From Aquimarina brevivitae (GTDB taxonomy: Bacteria; Bacteroidota; Bacteroidia; Flavobacteriales; Flavobacteriaceae), in assembly GCF_004216895.1 (NCBI RefSeq), contig NZ_SGXE01000005.1:30843-94842 (forward strand): a stretch of DNA of 64,000 nucleotides. Reading direction: 5' to 3'. Below the pieces are notes generated by a model. It was not told the origin of the DNA, did not search any database, and saw only the letters and a program-made list of their open reading frames with translations. The first letter of the stretch is position 1, and each line of letters opens with the position of its first letter. Shown piece after piece: positions 1 through 8,739 of the stretch. The translations under genes were made by a program, and so were the position numbers.

Positions 1-108
1 ACCATGATCCACGAGCATTTCTGATAAAATGGCACTAGAACGTTCTGCTCCACCAATACCCAGGGATGCAACAATAATGGCTACCGAAACTTTTTTATGC
101 TCCTTCAT
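1..108 (-). CDS. Glycosyltransferase family 4-like, N-terminal fragment
   Basis: Only the first 36 codons are inside the window; the gene continues past the left edge. Reading from the ATG at 106-108, the start has a hydrophobic beta strand followed by the motif GIGGAERS, the usual N-terminal signature of GT-B glycosyltransferases of family 4. Its start overlaps the end of the flippase gene by 14 bp, so it is probably translated as part of the same polysaccharide operon. The sugar and acceptor cannot be told from this fragment. Confidence 0.75.
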   Translation of the reverse strand, partial: MKEHKKVSVAIIVASLGIGGAERSSAILSEMLVDHG

Positions 109-1402
109 TGTAATATGCTTTTGAGGTGAAGAGCTCTTTACGTAAAAGAAAAATTATAAGAATTAAATACATTGCATAATTACAAAAATGAGCTATTGAA
201 GCTCCAACAAAACCTTGATCTGCGATAAAATAAACACTTAATATGTATAAACTTAGAATAGAGCCTAATTCCGTTACTGTATAATACCAAAGCATGCGCT
301 TTGCTACAAATTGTGTGGCTAATACCATAGCAAATATCCTTAACAAATCCCCTACTATAAACCACTTAAACAACGGTAACATTGCCAAAAAATCTTTTGA
401 AAAAAGTAGTCTTACCAGATGATGTCGTAACAGATATATCAAAATAAATGCACCGATAAAAATAGGAATGATAATTTTATAAAAACCAAAAATATGTCTT
501 CTAAAATCCATCGCTTTGGTAACCACTGCTAGTTTGGGTAGTAGATATAATGTGATAAGTGACGTTAAAAATGCCATATAGTTTCCACTGATACGCAGCA
601 TAGCTTCATAATACCCGGCTTGCTTTACCCCATCTACCGTAATGATATAATTTCGAATAGCTATCATTAATAGCGGCACAAAAATTGCCGATAATAATGC
701 CATATAGGAATAGCCACCTAGCTTCTTTAAAAACTGAAAAGAAAAACTCCCCCAATGAAAGAATCTCACTATTTTCAATTTGAAAATAAGTATAAATCCG
801 GTAAACAAAAATGAAAGTATAGGAGTTAGAAGCACCGCAAAAAAGGCACCTTTTAATTTGTAATGTACAACTAAAAACAGCATAACACCAAGGCTCAGGA
901 TACTAACGATGATATTTATACTCAAATAAATTTTATATTTCCTGTAGCCATTAATAATGGCTGTAGCCACTATGTTCAGCGCATATAATGGTGTCGCTAC
1001 TGCCAGTACTTCAAAAATTAAATCATATTCAGTTAAGCCGCCAAACACTAACTTATTCCAATAATTGGCACCAAAATATAGGATTGGAGCAAGCAGAAAT
1101 GCTATTAATAGTACGATAATCAAACTGGTTACCATGATTTTGGATAACGCTTCACTTCGTTTTTCGTGTTCAGCGACATATTTAACCAGACCATTATACA
1201 ATCCCAATGCACTTAAGGATTGCAATGAGTTCATAAAATTTTTCAGATTACCCATCAACGCCATACCCTCAGCGCCCAAAAAAATAGCAATAATTTTAGC
1301 ATTTAAAATTCCCGCCACAGCCCTTATTAATACAGCAACTGAGTTAAAGGCCCCAACTTTAAGCAACATATTACGTCGTATTTGTTTTAGTGGAATTTTC
1401 AC
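95..1402 (-). CDS. O-antigen/polysaccharide flippase (Wzx-like)
   Basis: 435 aa, very hydrophobic, with about a dozen predicted membrane segments, as expected for a MOP-superfamily lipid-linked oligosaccharide flippase. The N-terminus, with the motif GAEGMALMGNL, looks like the O-antigen translocase (WzxE/RfbX-like) group. Such proteins move undecaprenyl-PP-linked repeat units across the inner membrane. The start is a GTG that directly abuts the stop codon of the upstream aminotransferase gene (no gap), a sign of translational coupling. WecE-type aminotransferase followed by Wzx is a common pair in surface glycan loci. Confidence 0.8.
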   Translation of the reverse strand: MKIPLKQIRRNMLLKVGAFNSVAVLIRAVAGILNAKIIAIFLGAEGMALMGNLKNFMNSLQSLSALGLYNGLVKYVAEHEKRSEALSKIMVTSLIIVLLIAFLLAPILYFGANYWNKLVFGGLTEYDLIFEVLAVATPLYALNIVATAIINGYRKYKIYLSINIIVSILSLGVMLFLVVHYKLKGAFFAVLLTPILSFLFTGFILIFKLKIVRFFHWGSFSFQFLKKLGGYSYMALLSAIFVPLLMIAIRNYIITVDGVKQAGYYEAMLRISGNYMAFLTSLITLYLLPKLAVVTKAMDFRRHIFGFYKIIIPIFIGAFILIYLLRHHLVRLLFSKDFLAMLPLFKWFIVGDLLRIFAMVLATQFVAKRMLWYYTVTELGSILSLYILSVYFIADQGFVGASIAHFCNYAMYLILIIFLLRKELFTSKAYYNEGA

Positions 1403-2518
1403 CTAAAATGAATTCAAAATAGTAATAATTCGATCAACCTCAGTATCCTCTAAGCAAGGGTGCAAAGGAATACTTACCACTTCATTATGCATACGTTCCG
1501 TCAGTGGTAGTTCAAGATCCTTATAAGCTTCTAGCCCTTTTTGCTGATGAGGAGGTTTGGGATAATGAAGCCCGTGTCCTATTCCATTACTATCCAGGTG
1601 TTTCAACAACGCTGCTCGATTTGCAGTTCTTACTACAAAAAGGTGAAAGACGTGATTAGCAGAACCATCCCAATAGGGCAATTGTAGTTTTGGATTGGTA
1701 ATCTCATAAAGATATCGTTTTGCAATTGTTCTTCGGCGCTCATTTTCTTCATCCAGATATTTCAATTTTTCAATCAAAATTGCAGCCTGGATTTCATCTA
1801 ATCTAGAATTGACCCCCAAAAGTTCGGTATTGTATTTGGTAACTGAACCATAGTTTCCCAGTTGACGAACTATAGACGCTAATTTAGTATCATTAGTGGT
1901 TACTGCACCTCCATCACCCAAGCAACCTAGATTTTTGGTAGGATAAAAACTAAAAGCCGCGGCATTAGAAAGGTTGCCTGCTTTTTTAGCATGTTTCATT
2001 GCTCCGTGTGCCTGAGCGGCATCAGCTATTACCAAAACATCGTGCGTTTCGGCCAGTTCCCTAATTTCTTCCATTGGGGCTAATTGACCATATAGATGCG
2101 TTACCAAAATAGCACGTACTTCTGTTGTTAGTTTCGAAGCAATAGCAGCAGCGTTTAAATTAAATGTTTTTTCTTCAGGTTCCACGAAAACCGGAATCAA
2201 GTCTGCATTCAGAACCGCCAAAATTGTGGCAATAAACGTATTGGCTGCAACGATGACCTTATCCCCTTTACGTAACCTTCCTAGTGCAATATATCCTTTT
2301 AATATAAGTAATAGGGCATCATGGCCATTCCCAACTCCAACGCAATGCGTAACGCCACAATAAGAAGCAAAGGCAGATTCAAAATGAGCTACTCTAGGAC
2401 CATTGATGTAGGTGCCTGACTGCGCAACATTGGCTAAGACAGCAGCAAGTTGTGCTTCATATGTTTTATTAATTTCCTTTAAATCTAAAAAAGGAATATA
2501 TCGATCGTGATTTGACAT
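1403..2518 (-). CDS. DegT/DnrJ/EryC1/StrS-family sugar aminotransferase (WecE-like)
   Basis: 371 aa from the ATG at 2516-2518; a TTG five codons upstream is a weaker choice. It is a PLP-dependent aminotransferase of the nucleotide-sugar type: the DAAQAHG motif (about residue 166) binds the PLP ring nitrogen, and the Lys of YPTKNLG (about residue 195) forms the Schiff base. The conserved GDGGAVTTND follows. The product is probably a dTDP-amino-6-deoxysugar for the surface glycan. Position directly before a Wzx flippase and a glycosyltransferase supports this. The exact sugar cannot be read from sequence; 3-amino and 4-amino specificities are both possible. Confidence 0.85.
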   Translation of the reverse strand: MSNHDRYIPFLDLKEINKTYEAQLAAVLANVAQSGTYINGPRVAHFESAFASYCGVTHCVGVGNGHDALLLILKGYIALGRLRKGDKVIVAANTFIATILAVLNADLIPVFVEPEEKTFNLNAAAIASKLTTEVRAILVTHLYGQLAPMEEIRELAETHDVLVIADAAQAHGAMKHAKKAGNLSNAAAFSFYPTKNLGCLGDGGAVTTNDTKLASIVRQLGNYGSVTKYNTELLGVNSRLDEIQAAILIEKLKYLDEENERRRTIAKRYLYEITNPKLQLPYWDGSANHVFHLFVVRTANRAALLKHLDSNGIGHGLHYPKPPHQQKGLEAYKDLELPLTERMHNEVVSIPLHPCLEDTEVDRIITILNSF

Positions 2519-2587
2519 AACAAGGTTATCCAACAGAAGGTACTCAATACTAATTTGTTATTCCCTATTAATAAAATACCTTTACGG

Positions 2588-2595
2588 CAAAGATA
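2588..2595 (-). promoter_or_regulatory. Bacteroidetes-type -7 box for the aminotransferase operon
   Basis: On the minus strand the sequence is TATCTTTG, a full match to TAnnTTTG. It lies about 70 bp before the ATG of the aminotransferase gene and probably drives the polysaccharide operon to its left. I see no clear -33 TTG. Confidence 0.5.
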
Positions 2596-2668
2596 TTTTT
2601 TTTAATACATATATAGCAGCATTACCTAAAATAGTCATAGTTTATTAAAAAAGATCGTTAACTAGCGC

Positions 2669-3820
2669 ATGAAAGTACTTTTAGTAGGCGAATATAGCCG
2701 GTTTCATAATTCATTAAAAGAAGGTCTTTTGCACCATAATTGCGAAGTCACTATTGTGGGCCACGGCGATTCTTTCAAAAATTTTCCTGTAGATTTTAAT
2801 ATAGACGCTAAGGTTTTAAAAGGTAATGGTATCCTAAGTATACTCAGAAAAGTTATTCATAAACTTTCGCGCTTCGATATAGCATCGTTAGAAACTTACC
2901 TTAGGTTTAATCAAATAAAAAAACAACTTTCGGGATTTGATATCGTTCAATTCATTAATGAAACCCCCTTGAATATCTCACTTAAGGTAGAAAAAAACAT
3001 ACTTCGCTATCTCTTACAACATAACCAAAAAGCTTTTTTAGTCAGCTGTTCTGACGATTATGTATTCATCAATTTTTTAATGACTGATGTATTGCCTTAC
3101 AGTACCATGACCCCTTATTTACAAAACAAAAAGCTTATTAAAAGGTATCAACATACCCTTAGGTATGTCACACAAGCTCAAAAAAATGCACATTCCTTAA
3201 TGTTTGAACACATCCTTGGAGTTATCCCTGCGAGTGTAGAATACCAACTTGCCTATGCAAAGCACCCCAAGGTATTACCCATGATTCCTTATCCTATAAA
3301 TATTGATAAGATTAGTTATCAACCCATACAAATTGATGATAGGATTTTAATTTTTCACGGCATTAACAAGGTCAATTATTACAAAAAGGGAAATAACTAT
3401 TTTGAAAAAGCCTTGGCGATTATCAAAGCTAAATACAACCATAAAATAGAAATCATAACCACCGAAAGCCTGCCCTACCAGGAATACATTGCGCAGCTCC
3501 AAAAAGCCCATATTGTACTCGATCAAGTATTTGCACACGATCAAGGGTTTAATGCCTTAGAGGCTATGGCTATGGGCAAGGTGGTTTTTACAGGCGCGGG
3601 CGATGCTTTTCAACAGCACTACAATCTTAAAGAACAAGTGGTGATCCCAACACAGCCCGATGTAGATGCTATTGCTAACCAGCTTGAAGCGCTAATTCTA
3701 CAACCTGAGCGGGCACAAAAAATAGGAGAAAACGCGAGAGCGTTTGTGGAACAACACCACGATTATAAAAAAGTCGCAGCACAATATCTTGACTGCTGGC
3801 ATTCCGTTAATAAGTATTAA
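2669..3820 (+). CDS. Glycosyltransferase (GT-B fold, family 4-like)
   Basis: 383 aa, soluble. The N-terminus MKVLLVGEYSRFHNSL is the first beta strand and loop of a GT-B enzyme, and the C-terminal part carries GFNALEAMAMGKVV, the E-x7-E-like nucleotide-sugar binding region of family 4 glycosyltransferases (about residues 290-305). It stands alone on the plus strand, divergent from the aminotransferase operon, and its last 4 bp overlap the end of the convergent GNAT-like gene. It probably adds a sugar to the same surface polysaccharide. Donor and acceptor are unknown. Confidence 0.75.
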   Translation: MKVLLVGEYSRFHNSLKEGLLHHNCEVTIVGHGDSFKNFPVDFNIDAKVLKGNGILSILRKVIHKLSRFDIASLETYLRFNQIKKQLSGFDIVQFINETPLNISLKVEKNILRYLLQHNQKAFLVSCSDDYVFINFLMTDVLPYSTMTPYLQNKKLIKRYQHTLRYVTQAQKNAHSLMFEHILGVIPASVEYQLAYAKHPKVLPMIPYPINIDKISYQPIQIDDRILIFHGINKVNYYKKGNNYFEKALAIIKAKYNHKIEIITTESLPYQEYIAQLQKAHIVLDQVFAHDQGFNALEAMAMGKVVFTGAGDAFQQHYNLKEQVVIPTQPDVDAIANQLEALILQPERAQKIGENARAFVEQHHDYKKVAAQYLDCWHSVNKY

Positions 3821-4746
3821 ACTTTGAGTTCATAAAAATCTTGAGTATAAATAGCGCAGCCTAATTCCTCCTTTTGTTTTAGTAATCCCATATTGCCTTC
3901 CGTTACTGTGCCCATATCAAAGTAACGATACCCTAAATCCTTGTATTTTTCAATTAAGGTGATGAATAAATAATCTAAGGCTCTATGCTTTTCTCCCAAA
4001 GCTGTGGTTGCTCCATATTGTGATTTGACAACGGTATCGGTTTCAAAAGTGGTGATGCCTGCCAATAGCTTGTCATCCAACCAAATCTCGTATTGTTTGA
4101 TATTCTTAGGAAATTTTGAACGCAAACAATTCATTTCAGCTACAGTATGTACAGGATGTACCTGATGTTTTTCCTGAAGTCTGGGAATAAGTACCTCATT
4201 CCAAAATGGGGTTACATCTGGTGTTTCCAAAACTGTAAATCCTAACTCCTGTCGTTTTCTAAAATGCTTTACTTTACTTTTATGAATTTTCAGCTCATTG
4301 CGATAATCTATAGCCAGATTGAGATCTCTTCGAAATAGTTGACCACCCTTATCAATAATTTCAAAATATAACTCATTAGCCGGTTGTTGATGATAAAACA
4401 GCGGAATAGCTTTAACCTCTAATTTTTTAAAACCTTTACCTTTAAGATATGTACACAACTGCTGAAAGATATCTCGAACGGTTTTACCTCCACAATCGTG
4501 CAATACCAATCCACCATAGGTCAATCCCTGGTGAGAATAAAGCGTATCCCCTACTCGATTAGCAGGCAAAACTGCCCGTAATTGCTCTTTATGAAAAAAT
4601 AATAAGGAGTGATCTTCAAATCGATCGGAGTGATATTCCATAAAATCTCTATGGAATAAAAAGGTTCCATTTTTGGCATCAGCTACAAAACTGTTCCATT
4701 GTTCATAATGCGCTGGAGTATATTTTTGGACAGAATACAACTTCAA
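3817..4746 (-). CDS. FemAB/GNAT-like acyltransferase
   Basis: 309 aa. The layout is that of the FemAB-like GNAT proteins found in polysaccharide loci: an N-terminal region with YEQWNSFVADAKNGTFLFHRDFM, and a C-terminal acyltransferase half with AGITTFE and the late YRYFDMGTV motif. These are thought to pass an acyl or aminoacyl group to amino sugars or peptidoglycan-like acceptors. The start appears to be a TTG, because an in-frame stop sits four codons upstream and no ATG occurs before residue 36. It converges on the glycosyltransferase gene with a 4-bp overlap. Confidence 0.65.
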   Translation of the reverse strand: MKLYSVQKYTPAHYEQWNSFVADAKNGTFLFHRDFMEYHSDRFEDHSLLFFHKEQLRAVLPANRVGDTLYSHQGLTYGGLVLHDCGGKTVRDIFQQLCTYLKGKGFKKLEVKAIPLFYHQQPANELYFEIIDKGGQLFRRDLNLAIDYRNELKIHKSKVKHFRKRQELGFTVLETPDVTPFWNEVLIPRLQEKHQVHPVHTVAEMNCLRSKFPKNIKQYEIWLDDKLLAGITTFETDTVVKSQYGATTALGEKHRALDYLFITLIEKYKDLGYRYFDMGTVTEGNMGLLKQKEELGCAIYTQDFYELKV

Positions 4747-4794
4747 ACTATTGCTTTATCAAGGAAAAATAGTAAATATTATTGGGAGAAGCCA

Positions 4795-5028
4795 CTAATA
4801 TTGTTTTTTGACAAATAAATAATAGGCGTTTATAAAAGTAATCGCCACATTAGTCACGATAATTGGCCAAGACCAATTAAGTAAAACCCCGTAAATTACA
4901 AACGTAATACATCCTAAAGAATTGATCATTCTTAGCTTACGGATATTACGCATTAAAAAAGATAACAGCACCAAAAAAGAAGCCAAGTATCCTATACCCT
5001 CCACTATTAAATTTTCACTAAAATTCAT
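4795..5028 (-). CDS. Small membrane protein (YgjV-like)
   Basis: 77 aa from the ATG at 5026-5028. It has three hydrophobic segments (roughly residues 8-25, 36-50 and 53-70) joined by short basic loops (RNIRKLR), and looks like a half-size YgjV-type inner-membrane protein. No catalytic residues are visible. It sits between the polysaccharide genes and typA with no clear operon partner. The function is unknown; the family likeness is from general pattern only. Confidence 0.55.
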   Translation of the reverse strand: MNFSENLIVEGIGYLASFLVLLSFLMRNIRKLRMINSLGCITFVIYGVLLNWSWPIIVTNVAITFINAYYLFVKKQY

Positions 5029-5203
5029 CAAAAAAGTGTTTTTTGTCGATAATTATTGTTTTTTACCGATATTTTAAAGGATTATACAAGTGAAGTTCAA
5101 CTTAGGAGCTTATATTTGTATCATATTTGTTTTCAAATAGTTAAATAATTAAAGAGTTAGCCCTTCAAAATTATTTTTACCCCAATTTTACCCCAAAATA
5201 TCG

Positions 5204-5237
5204 AAAAAAATCCCGGCCAAAAGCCGGGATTTTTAAT
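5204..5237. terminator. Bidirectional rho-independent terminator after typA
   Basis: A perfect stem AATCCCGGC / GCCGGGATT with loop CAAAA is flanked by an A tract on the left and a T tract on the right. It therefore can stop transcription from either strand. It lies 26 bp after the typA stop codon. Confidence 0.85.
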
Positions 5238-5262
5238 TTTAAATCAAGCGATTACCTTTACA

Positions 5263-7062
5263 TTAAATCGCTTTATTTCGCTTACGCTCTACTTCTGTAA
5301 GTAAAATCTTACGTAATCGTAAGTGATTAGGAGTTACCTCTACATATTCATCTTTTTGGATATATTCTAGAGCTTCTTCCAAAGAAAACTTTATTGCAGG
5401 AACGATTTTTGCCTTATCATCCGCACCAGCGGATCTTACGTTACTTAACTTTTTAGTTTTAGTAACATTAACTACCATATCATCACCTCTGGAGTTCTCT
5501 CCAATTACCTGACCTTCGTAAATATCTTCTCCCGGATCGATAAAAAACTTTCCGCGTTCTTGTAACTTATCAATAGAATAAGGAATCGCAGTTCCCTTTT
5601 CCATAGAAACTAAAGAACCATTAATACGTCCAGGAATATCGCCTTTTAACGGTTGGTATTCTTTAAAACGGTGCGCCATAATTGCTTCACCAGCGGTAGC
5701 GGTTAACAATTGATTACGTAATCCAATAATTCCACGAGATGGAATTAAAAATTCGCATACCATACGATCTCCTTTCGCTTCCATACTTAGCATTTCACCT
5801 TTTCGCATCGTTACCATTTCAACAGCCTTACCAGATACGTGCTCCGGTAAGTCAATAGTTAACTCCTCAATTGGCTCGCATTTTACACCATCAATTTCTT
5901 TAATGATTACCTGTGGTTGACCAATCTGTAATTCATAACCTTCTCTACGCATGGTTTCAATCAACACGGATAAGTGTAATACCCCACGACCGTATACCAT
6001 AAAACGATCTGCACTATCGGTACTGTGCACGCGTAGCGCTAAGTTCTTTTCCAATTCTTTTTCCAAGCGTTCTTTGATATGACGAGAAGTAACAAACTTA
6101 CCGTCCTTTCCAAAAAATGGAGAATCATTAATGGTAAACAACATACTCATCGTTGGTTCATCGATAGCAATGGTTTGTAAGGCTTCAGGATTCTCAAAAT
6201 CCGCAACAGTGTCACCAATCTCAAAACCTTCAAGCCCAACTAAAGCACAGATATCACCCGCCTGCACTTCATCTACCTTTCTACGACCTAAACCCTCAAA
6301 AACATGAACTTCCTTAATTCTTGATTTTTTAATCGTTCCATCTCTTTTTACCAATGAAACCTGCTGACCTTCTTTAAGCCCACCACGTTGTAATCTACCA
6401 ATCGCAATACGACCTGTAAACGAAGAAAAGTCTAACGATGTAATCAACATTTGGGTAGTACCCTCTTCGATCTTAGGAGAAGGAATATGTTCGATCACCA
6501 TATCTAATAAGGGTTCTATAGAGTCAGATGGTTTTTTCCAATCCTCACTCATCCAATTGTTCTTTGCAGAACCATATACGGTAGGAAAATCTAACTGCCA
6601 CTCTTCTGCCCCTAATTCAAACATTAGGTCAAACACTTTTTCGTGTACCTCATCTGGCGTACAGTTTTCCTTATCTACTTTATTGACAACCACACATGGT
6701 TTTAAACCAAGGTCAATCGCTTTTTGTAGTACAAATCGGGTCTGTGGCATAGGGCCTTCAAAAGCATCCACCAACAACAATACACCATCCGCCATATTCA
6801 ATACGCGCTCTACCTCACCACCAAAATCGGCGTGACCAGGAGTATCAATAATATTAATTTTGGTTCCCTTGTAGGTAACCGAAACGTTTTTAGAAGTAAT
6901 CGTAATGCCTCGCTCACGCTCCAAATCATTATTATCCAGGATCAAATCCCCGGTATTCTCATTCTCTCTAAATAGTTGACAATGATACATAATCTTATCA
7001 ACCAACGTAGTTTTACCGTGGTCTACGTGAGCAATAATTGCAATATTCTTTATAGCTGTCAT
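5263..7062 (-). CDS. typA: Translational GTPase TypA/BipA
   Basis: 599 aa, the usual full length. The G domain carries AHVDHGKTT (about residues 11-19, P-loop), RERGITI (switch I), DTPGHADF (G3) and NKVD (G4). Domains II, III and V follow, and the C-terminal BipA domain has the expected IPSRGIIGLRNQLLT segment. TypA is a ribosome-binding GTPase needed for ribosome biogenesis and growth under stress such as cold. The gene is monocistronic here, with its own -7 box upstream and a strong terminator downstream. Confidence 0.98.
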   Translation of the reverse strand: MTAIKNIAIIAHVDHGKTTLVDKIMYHCQLFRENENTGDLILDNNDLERERGITITSKNVSVTYKGTKINIIDTPGHADFGGEVERVLNMADGVLLLVDAFEGPMPQTRFVLQKAIDLGLKPCVVVNKVDKENCTPDEVHEKVFDLMFELGAEEWQLDFPTVYGSAKNNWMSEDWKKPSDSIEPLLDMVIEHIPSPKIEEGTTQMLITSLDFSSFTGRIAIGRLQRGGLKEGQQVSLVKRDGTIKKSRIKEVHVFEGLGRRKVDEVQAGDICALVGLEGFEIGDTVADFENPEALQTIAIDEPTMSMLFTINDSPFFGKDGKFVTSRHIKERLEKELEKNLALRVHSTDSADRFMVYGRGVLHLSVLIETMRREGYELQIGQPQVIIKEIDGVKCEPIEELTIDLPEHVSGKAVEMVTMRKGEMLSMEAKGDRMVCEFLIPSRGIIGLRNQLLTATAGEAIMAHRFKEYQPLKGDIPGRINGSLVSMEKGTAIPYSIDKLQERGKFFIDPGEDIYEGQVIGENSRGDDMVVNVTKTKKLSNVRSAGADDKAKIVPAIKFSLEEALEYIQKDEYVEVTPNHLRLRKILLTEVERKRNKAI

Positions 7063-7084
7063 AATAGCCTCATTTTTAAGCGTG

Positions 7085-7092
7085 CAAAGGTA
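7085..7092 (-). promoter_or_regulatory. -7 box of typA
   Basis: The minus strand reads TACCTTTG, a full match to the Bacteroidetes TAnnTTTG element. It lies 22 bp before the typA ATG, so the leader would be about 15 nt. Confidence 0.6.
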
Positions 7093-7184
7093 CGTTTTAT
7101 TTTTACAGGTTGTACACTACTATCCTAATAATTGTAATATAAAAAAAGTAGTCAGCCTGCCTAATGGTTTCGCTTTTATTTTCA

Positions 7185-7270
7185 GGGCGTGCCCCCATTG
7201 TCTTGGGGTCGGGCTTTACGCTACTATTCCGCTGGCTAGCCAGCGAGATATCCACTGCAATCCCTCACGC
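7185..7270. repeat. GC-rich structured dispersed element
   Basis: This block is clearly richer in GC than its surroundings and is bounded by GGGCGTG on the left and CACGC on the right (inverted ends). It holds a perfect 16-bp palindrome at 7230-7245 and a second hairpin built on GCCCC / GGGGTCGGGC. From memory, sequences of this kind (GGGCGTnCCC...GGGTCGGGCTTTnCGCT...CAATCCCTCACGC) recur in intergenic regions of many Bacteroidetes. I therefore call it a dispersed repeat rather than part of a gene. The remaining typA-kdsA gap holds only the two promoters. Confidence 0.6.
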
Positions 7271-7317
7271 GGAATTAGCCCCTCAAATGTTTTTAATGGT
7301 ATAAAAAAACAATCTAC

Positions 7318-7325
7318 TATCTTTG
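7318..7325 (+). promoter_or_regulatory. -7 box of kdsA
   Basis: TATCTTTG matches TAnnTTTG exactly and lies 20 bp before the ATG at 7346. Its position supports the shorter kdsA start and places it downstream of the GC-rich repeat. Confidence 0.6.
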
Positions 7326-7345
7326 CATCACTAAATACAGAGAAG

Positions 7346-8170
7346 ATGCAATTACAACATATCCCCAACCTTAAACATTTAGATGCCAATAACTTTTTCT
7401 TATTGGCGGGTCCCTGTGCTATCGAGGGCGAAGACATGGCACTACGTATCGCAGAACAAGTAGTTAAGATCACTGATAAATTGGCGATTCCTTATGTCTT
7501 TAAAGGTTCCTTTAAAAAAGCTAACCGTAGCCGTATCGATAGTTTTACGGGTATTGGAGATGAAAAAGCACTACAAATTCTGCGCAAAGTTGGAGAGACG
7601 TTTAGTATTCCTACCGTCACCGACATACACGAAAATGAAGATGCTGCTATGGCGGCAGAATATGTAGATATCTTACAAATTCCTGCGTTTTTAGTACGCC
7701 AAACAGATTTAGTCGTTGCCGCGGCAGAGACTGGTAAAACGGTAAACCTTAAGAAAGGACAGTTTATGAGTCCGGAGTCGATGAAGCACGCCGTACAAAA
7801 GGTAAAAGACAGTGGTAACGACAAGGCGATGATCACCGATCGTGGTACCATGTTTGGCTACCAGGATATGATTGTAGATTTTAGAGGTATCCCTACGATG
7901 AAAGAATTTGGAACTACGGTATTGGATGTTACCCACTCCCTACAACAACCCAATCAGTCTAGCGGAGTAACGGGAGGTCGACCAGATATGATCGAAACAA
8001 TTGCGCGTGCGGGTATTGTAACAGGAGTAGATGGCTTATTTATGGAGACTCATTTTGATCCAGCTAATGCCAAGAGTGACGGCGCCAATATGTTACACCT
8101 GGATCAATTAGAAAAACTCTTAAGTAATTTGGTGGCCATCCGCAAGGTGGTGAATGAGTTAGGGAGTTGA
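7346..8170 (+). CDS. kdsA: 3-deoxy-8-phosphooctulonate (KDO-8-P) synthase
   Basis: 274 aa. It condenses arabinose 5-phosphate with phosphoenolpyruvate to make KDO-8-phosphate, the first committed step to KDO in lipopolysaccharide. The sequence has LLAGPCAIE near the start, FKGSFKKANRSR (PEP and phosphate binding), and late THSLQQPN and GLFMETHFDPANAKSDG motifs. The frame stays open for 88 codons upstream, but that extension crosses the dispersed repeat and the promoter; the ATG at 7346 starts where the family normally starts. Confidence 0.96.
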   Translation: MQLQHIPNLKHLDANNFFLLAGPCAIEGEDMALRIAEQVVKITDKLAIPYVFKGSFKKANRSRIDSFTGIGDEKALQILRKVGETFSIPTVTDIHENEDAAMAAEYVDILQIPAFLVRQTDLVVAAAETGKTVNLKKGQFMSPESMKHAVQKVKDSGNDKAMITDRGTMFGYQDMIVDFRGIPTMKEFGTTVLDVTHSLQQPNQSSGVTGGRPDMIETIARAGIVTGVDGLFMETHFDPANAKSDGANMLHLDQLEKLLSNLVAIRKVVNELGS

Positions 8171-8202
8171 TTTTACCTTTTACAATAAGCCCCAAAACTT
8201 TT

Positions 8203-8685
8203 ATGCAAAAAATAATCGCCGCTTTATGTATTTTTTTATGGGGTAACGCATCCATAAAGGCACAATCAGAAACTTTTAATCCTGAGGTTAAAAAGTATTT
8301 TTTAATTACATACGCCACTAAAAATTACGAGGCAGCCTTTCATCACGCTAACGACATATCTAAAAAATTAGCGCTTAAATTAGATTTAAGGGAGTTACAG
8401 GCTTATGATAAAACGTTAGGCCTGACTTGGGCCGCATCAATCTGCGAAGGTGATGGATGGGAATACCCTTGTTATATACCAAGAGGCAGATATGATGATG
8501 GCATTTATGTAAGTATTGAATGGTCCGATGGATATAAAAACTTTAGTAAAGGTTATTATATTGTTATGGTTGCCAGCACCCAAAACTTTGATAAAGATTT
8601 GAAAAAATTATTAAATCACGTTCAAACCCATATACCAGACGCCTACATAAAATCAAGTATGATCTATATGGGTTGTATGCATTAG
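8203..8685 (+). CDS. Secreted protein with SPOR-like C-terminus, unknown function
   Basis: 160 aa from the ATG at 8203, chosen because it begins a clean signal peptide (MQKIIAALCIFLWGNASIKA, cleavage after AKA-like site). The mature part is small and has an aromatic C-terminal segment (GYYIVMVAS ... PDAYIKSSMIYMGCMH) that resembles the end of SPOR-like domains in Bacteroidetes, which bind denuded peptidoglycan. That likeness is from memory and weak. It starts 32 bp after kdsA, so it may be read through from kdsA. Confidence 0.6.
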   Translation: MQKIIAALCIFLWGNASIKAQSETFNPEVKKYFLITYATKNYEAAFHHANDISKKLALKLDLRELQAYDKTLGLTWAASICEGDGWEYPCYIPRGRYDDGIYVSIEWSDGYKNFSKGYYIVMVASTQNFDKDLKKLLNHVQTHIPDAYIKSSMIYMGCMH

Positions 8686-8739
8686 AAAAATTAAAAAATA
8701 CAATACTATTACATCTTAGTACATCTTAACCATAATCAT

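Noticed and set aside
7082..7345. 88-codon N-terminal extension of kdsA
   Set aside because: The extension crosses the dispersed GC-rich repeat and the -7 box, has no likeness to the family, and the ATG at 7346 starts where KdsA proteins normally begin.
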